Under the pieces are notes generated by a model. The model searched no databases. It saw only the letters and a list, made by a program, of their open reading frames with translations, and was not told the origin of the DNA. Below are positions 23,236 to 24,637 of a stretch of 24,637 bases of DNA, piece by piece; position 1 is the stretch's first letter; the number at the start of each line of letters is the position of its first letter. Both the position numbers and the translations under genes were made by a program. This DNA comes from Thermoflexales bacterium (GTDB lineage Bacteria > Chloroflexota > Anaerolineae > Fen-1058). The stretch covers positions 1-24,637 of the forward strand of contig JAFGFO010000419.1 of NCBI GenBank assembly GCA_016931085.1. Reading direction: 5' to 3'.

Positions 23236-24637
23236 ATGGCTCAACGGAAGAAAACTGACAAGAAGAAAGCCAACGGCGCAAACCTGGGCTTTGAAGAAAA
23301 GTTATGGGCTGTCGCCGACAAGTTGCGTGGCCACATGGACGCCGCCGAATACAAGCACATCGTCCTGGGGCTGATTTTCCTCAAGTACATCTCCGACGCC
23401 TTTGAGGAACGCCACCAATGGCTGCTGAAGGAGGCTGCCACCCCCCGCAGTGAGTACTATGTGCGCGACGAGCGGACGCGTTACGAGGTAGCCGAAGATC
23501 GCGATGAGTACACCGCCGAAAACGTTTTCTGGGTGCCGAAAGAAGCGCGCTGGCCGTACCTGCAAGCCAACGCCAAGCAGCCTACTATCGGCAAACTGAT
23601 TGATGAAGCCATGGTTGCCATCGAAAAAGAGAACCCGCGTCTCAAGGGCGTGTTGTCCAAGGACTATGCTCGCCCTACACTGGATAAACAGCGCCTGGGC
23701 GAGTTAATTGATCTGATCGGCACAATTGGCCTGGGCGATGCGCAGAGCCGCTCTCAAGACATTCTGGGCCGCGTGTATGAATACTTCTTGGGCCGCTTTG
23801 CCAGCGCCGAGGGCAAGGGCGGCGGCGAGTTCTATACGCCTCGATCGGTGGTGCGGCTGCTGGTGGAAATGATTGAGCCATACCGGGGCCGCGTGTACGA
23901 CCCGTGCTGCGGATCGGGCGGGATGTTTGTGCAATCGGACAAGTTTGTCCAGGCGCACGGCGGGCGAGTGAACGACATTGCCATCTATGGGCAGGAATCT
24001 AACCCGACGACCTGGCGTTTGTGTAAGATGAACCTGGCCATCCGGGGCATTGAGGGCAAGGTTGGGGCTGAACCGGCCGATACCTTCCACAACGATATGC
24101 ACAAAGACCTGCGGGCCGACTTCATCCTGGCCAATCCTCCCTTCAACGTGAGCGATTGGGGCGGCGAGCGCGTGCGCGACGACGTGCGCTGGAAGTATGG
24201 CGCACCGCCGGTGGGCAATGCCAACTTTGCCTGGGTGCAGCACATGATCCACCACCTGGCGCCAACTGGCATCGCCGGTTTCGTGCTGGCGAACGGCTCG
24301 ATGAGCTCCAATTCAAGCGGTGAAGGTGACATCCGCCGGGCCATCGTCGAAGCCGACTTGGTAGATTGCATGATCGCGCTGCCGGGGCAACTGTTTTACA
24401 CCACGCCTATCCCGGCCTGCCTGTGGTTCCTCGCGCGCAACAAAAAGAACAGCCGCTTCCATGATCGGCGCGGACAAACGCTGTTTATTGATGCGCGCAA
24501 GATGGGTTACTTGATAGATCGGACGCACCGCGAGCTGTCAGATGAAGAAATCGCCCGCGTTGCCGGCGCCTATCACGCCTGGCGTGGCGAAAGCCTCGCC
24601 GGGGGTGAAGATTACCAGGATGTGCCGGGCTTTTGCA
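23236..24637 (+). CDS. hsdM: Type I restriction-modification methylase subunit HsdM (partial, runs off right edge)
   Basis: 467 codons are visible; the stop lies outside. The N-terminal HsdM_N helical domain (about residues 14-150, starting [36 protein letters not shown]) is followed by the N6-adenine methyltransferase domain. Motif [10 protein letters not shown] begins at D222 and motif IV NPPF at N300. [13 protein letters not shown] (about 198-210) is the conserved entry to the methylase domain. HsdM pairs with HsdS, which gives sequence specificity, to methylate adenine in a split target; HsdR would add cleavage. ATG 23236 has GAGGGG upstream, and its own promoter suggests a unit separate from the element operon. 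Lower GC than the element genes fits a different origin. Confidence 0.95.
   Translation, partial: MAQRKKTDKKKANGANLGFEEKLWAVADKLRGHMDAAEYKHIVLGLIFLKYISDAFEERHQWLLKEAATPRSEYYVRDERTRYEVAEDRDEYTAENVFWVPKEARWPYLQANAKQPTIGKLIDEAMVAIEKENPRLKGVLSKDYARPTLDKQRLGELIDLIGTIGLGDAQSRSQDILGRVYEYFLGRFASAEGKGGGEFYTPRSVVRLLVEMIEPYRGRVYDPCCGSGGMFVQSDKFVQAHGGRVNDIAIYGQESNPTTWRLCKMNLAIRGIEGKVGAEPADTFHNDMHKDLRADFILANPPFNVSDWGGERVRDDVRWKYGAPPVGNANFAWVQHMIHHLAPTGIAGFVLANGSMSSNSSGEGDIRRAIVEADLVDCMIALPGQLFYTTPIPACLWFLARNKKNSRFHDRRGQTLFIDARKMGYLIDRTHRELSDEEIARVAGAYHAWRGESLAGGEDYQDVPGFC

Overview
The window looks like part of a high-GC bacterial chromosome, most plausibly Chloroflexota (Anaerolineae-like). That assignment rests on gene style: STAND ATPases, secreted FG-GAP/Ycf48 proteins, and GEG-type palindromic repeats inside genes. 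No rRNA or other marker gene confirms it. Two blocks of different character meet near position 9.6-10.2 kb.

Left block (1-9995, all minus strand, lower GC). A probable operon reads leftward: XRE-type repressor, 61-aa small ORF, PDZ/multi-TM/GAF membrane sensor with no kinase domain, STAND NTPase, small helical protein, secreted M23 (LytM) endopeptidase, and a very large secreted protein mixing FG-GAP and Ycf48-like repeats that runs off the left edge. It reads as a sensor, NTPase switch and cell-surface effector cassette. I do not recognise it as a described system.

Right block (about 10066-22959, all plus strand, GC-rich). This is a replicative mobile element. A near-consensus promoter overlaps two small palindromes. 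It is followed by a degenerate tyrosine recombinase, an intact XerC/D-type recombinase, two paralogous coiled-coil membrane proteins and an FtsK/SpoIIIE-type DNA translocase. Then come an actin-like ParM/ParR pair preceded by GTCAAA/GTTCAA repeats, a putative replication initiator with three palindromic iterons inside its own gene, a DnaC/IstB-like helicase loader, a NYN-domain nuclease, a fusion of a PrimPol (archaeo-eukaryotic primase) with a Cas4/AddB-like PD-(D/E)XK Fe-S nuclease domain, and a short DnaB-like helicase. No relaxase, VirB4 ATPase or phage structural gene is present. The gene set (tyrosine integrase, FtsK-like translocase, prim-pol) resembles actinomycete integrative conjugative elements (AICEs), with plasmid-type segregation and lambda-O/P-like initiation added.

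Right edge (22960-24637). A 276-bp intergenic stretch carries two stem-loops, a 12-bp palindrome and a sigma70-type promoter. It leads into the first 467 codons of hsdM, the methylase subunit of a type I restriction-modification system.

The most interesting observations are the iteron cluster embedded in the initiator gene, whose repeats are conserved as DNA and not as protein; the PrimPol-nuclease fusion; and the PDZ/GAF-STAND-M23-Ycf48 operon.
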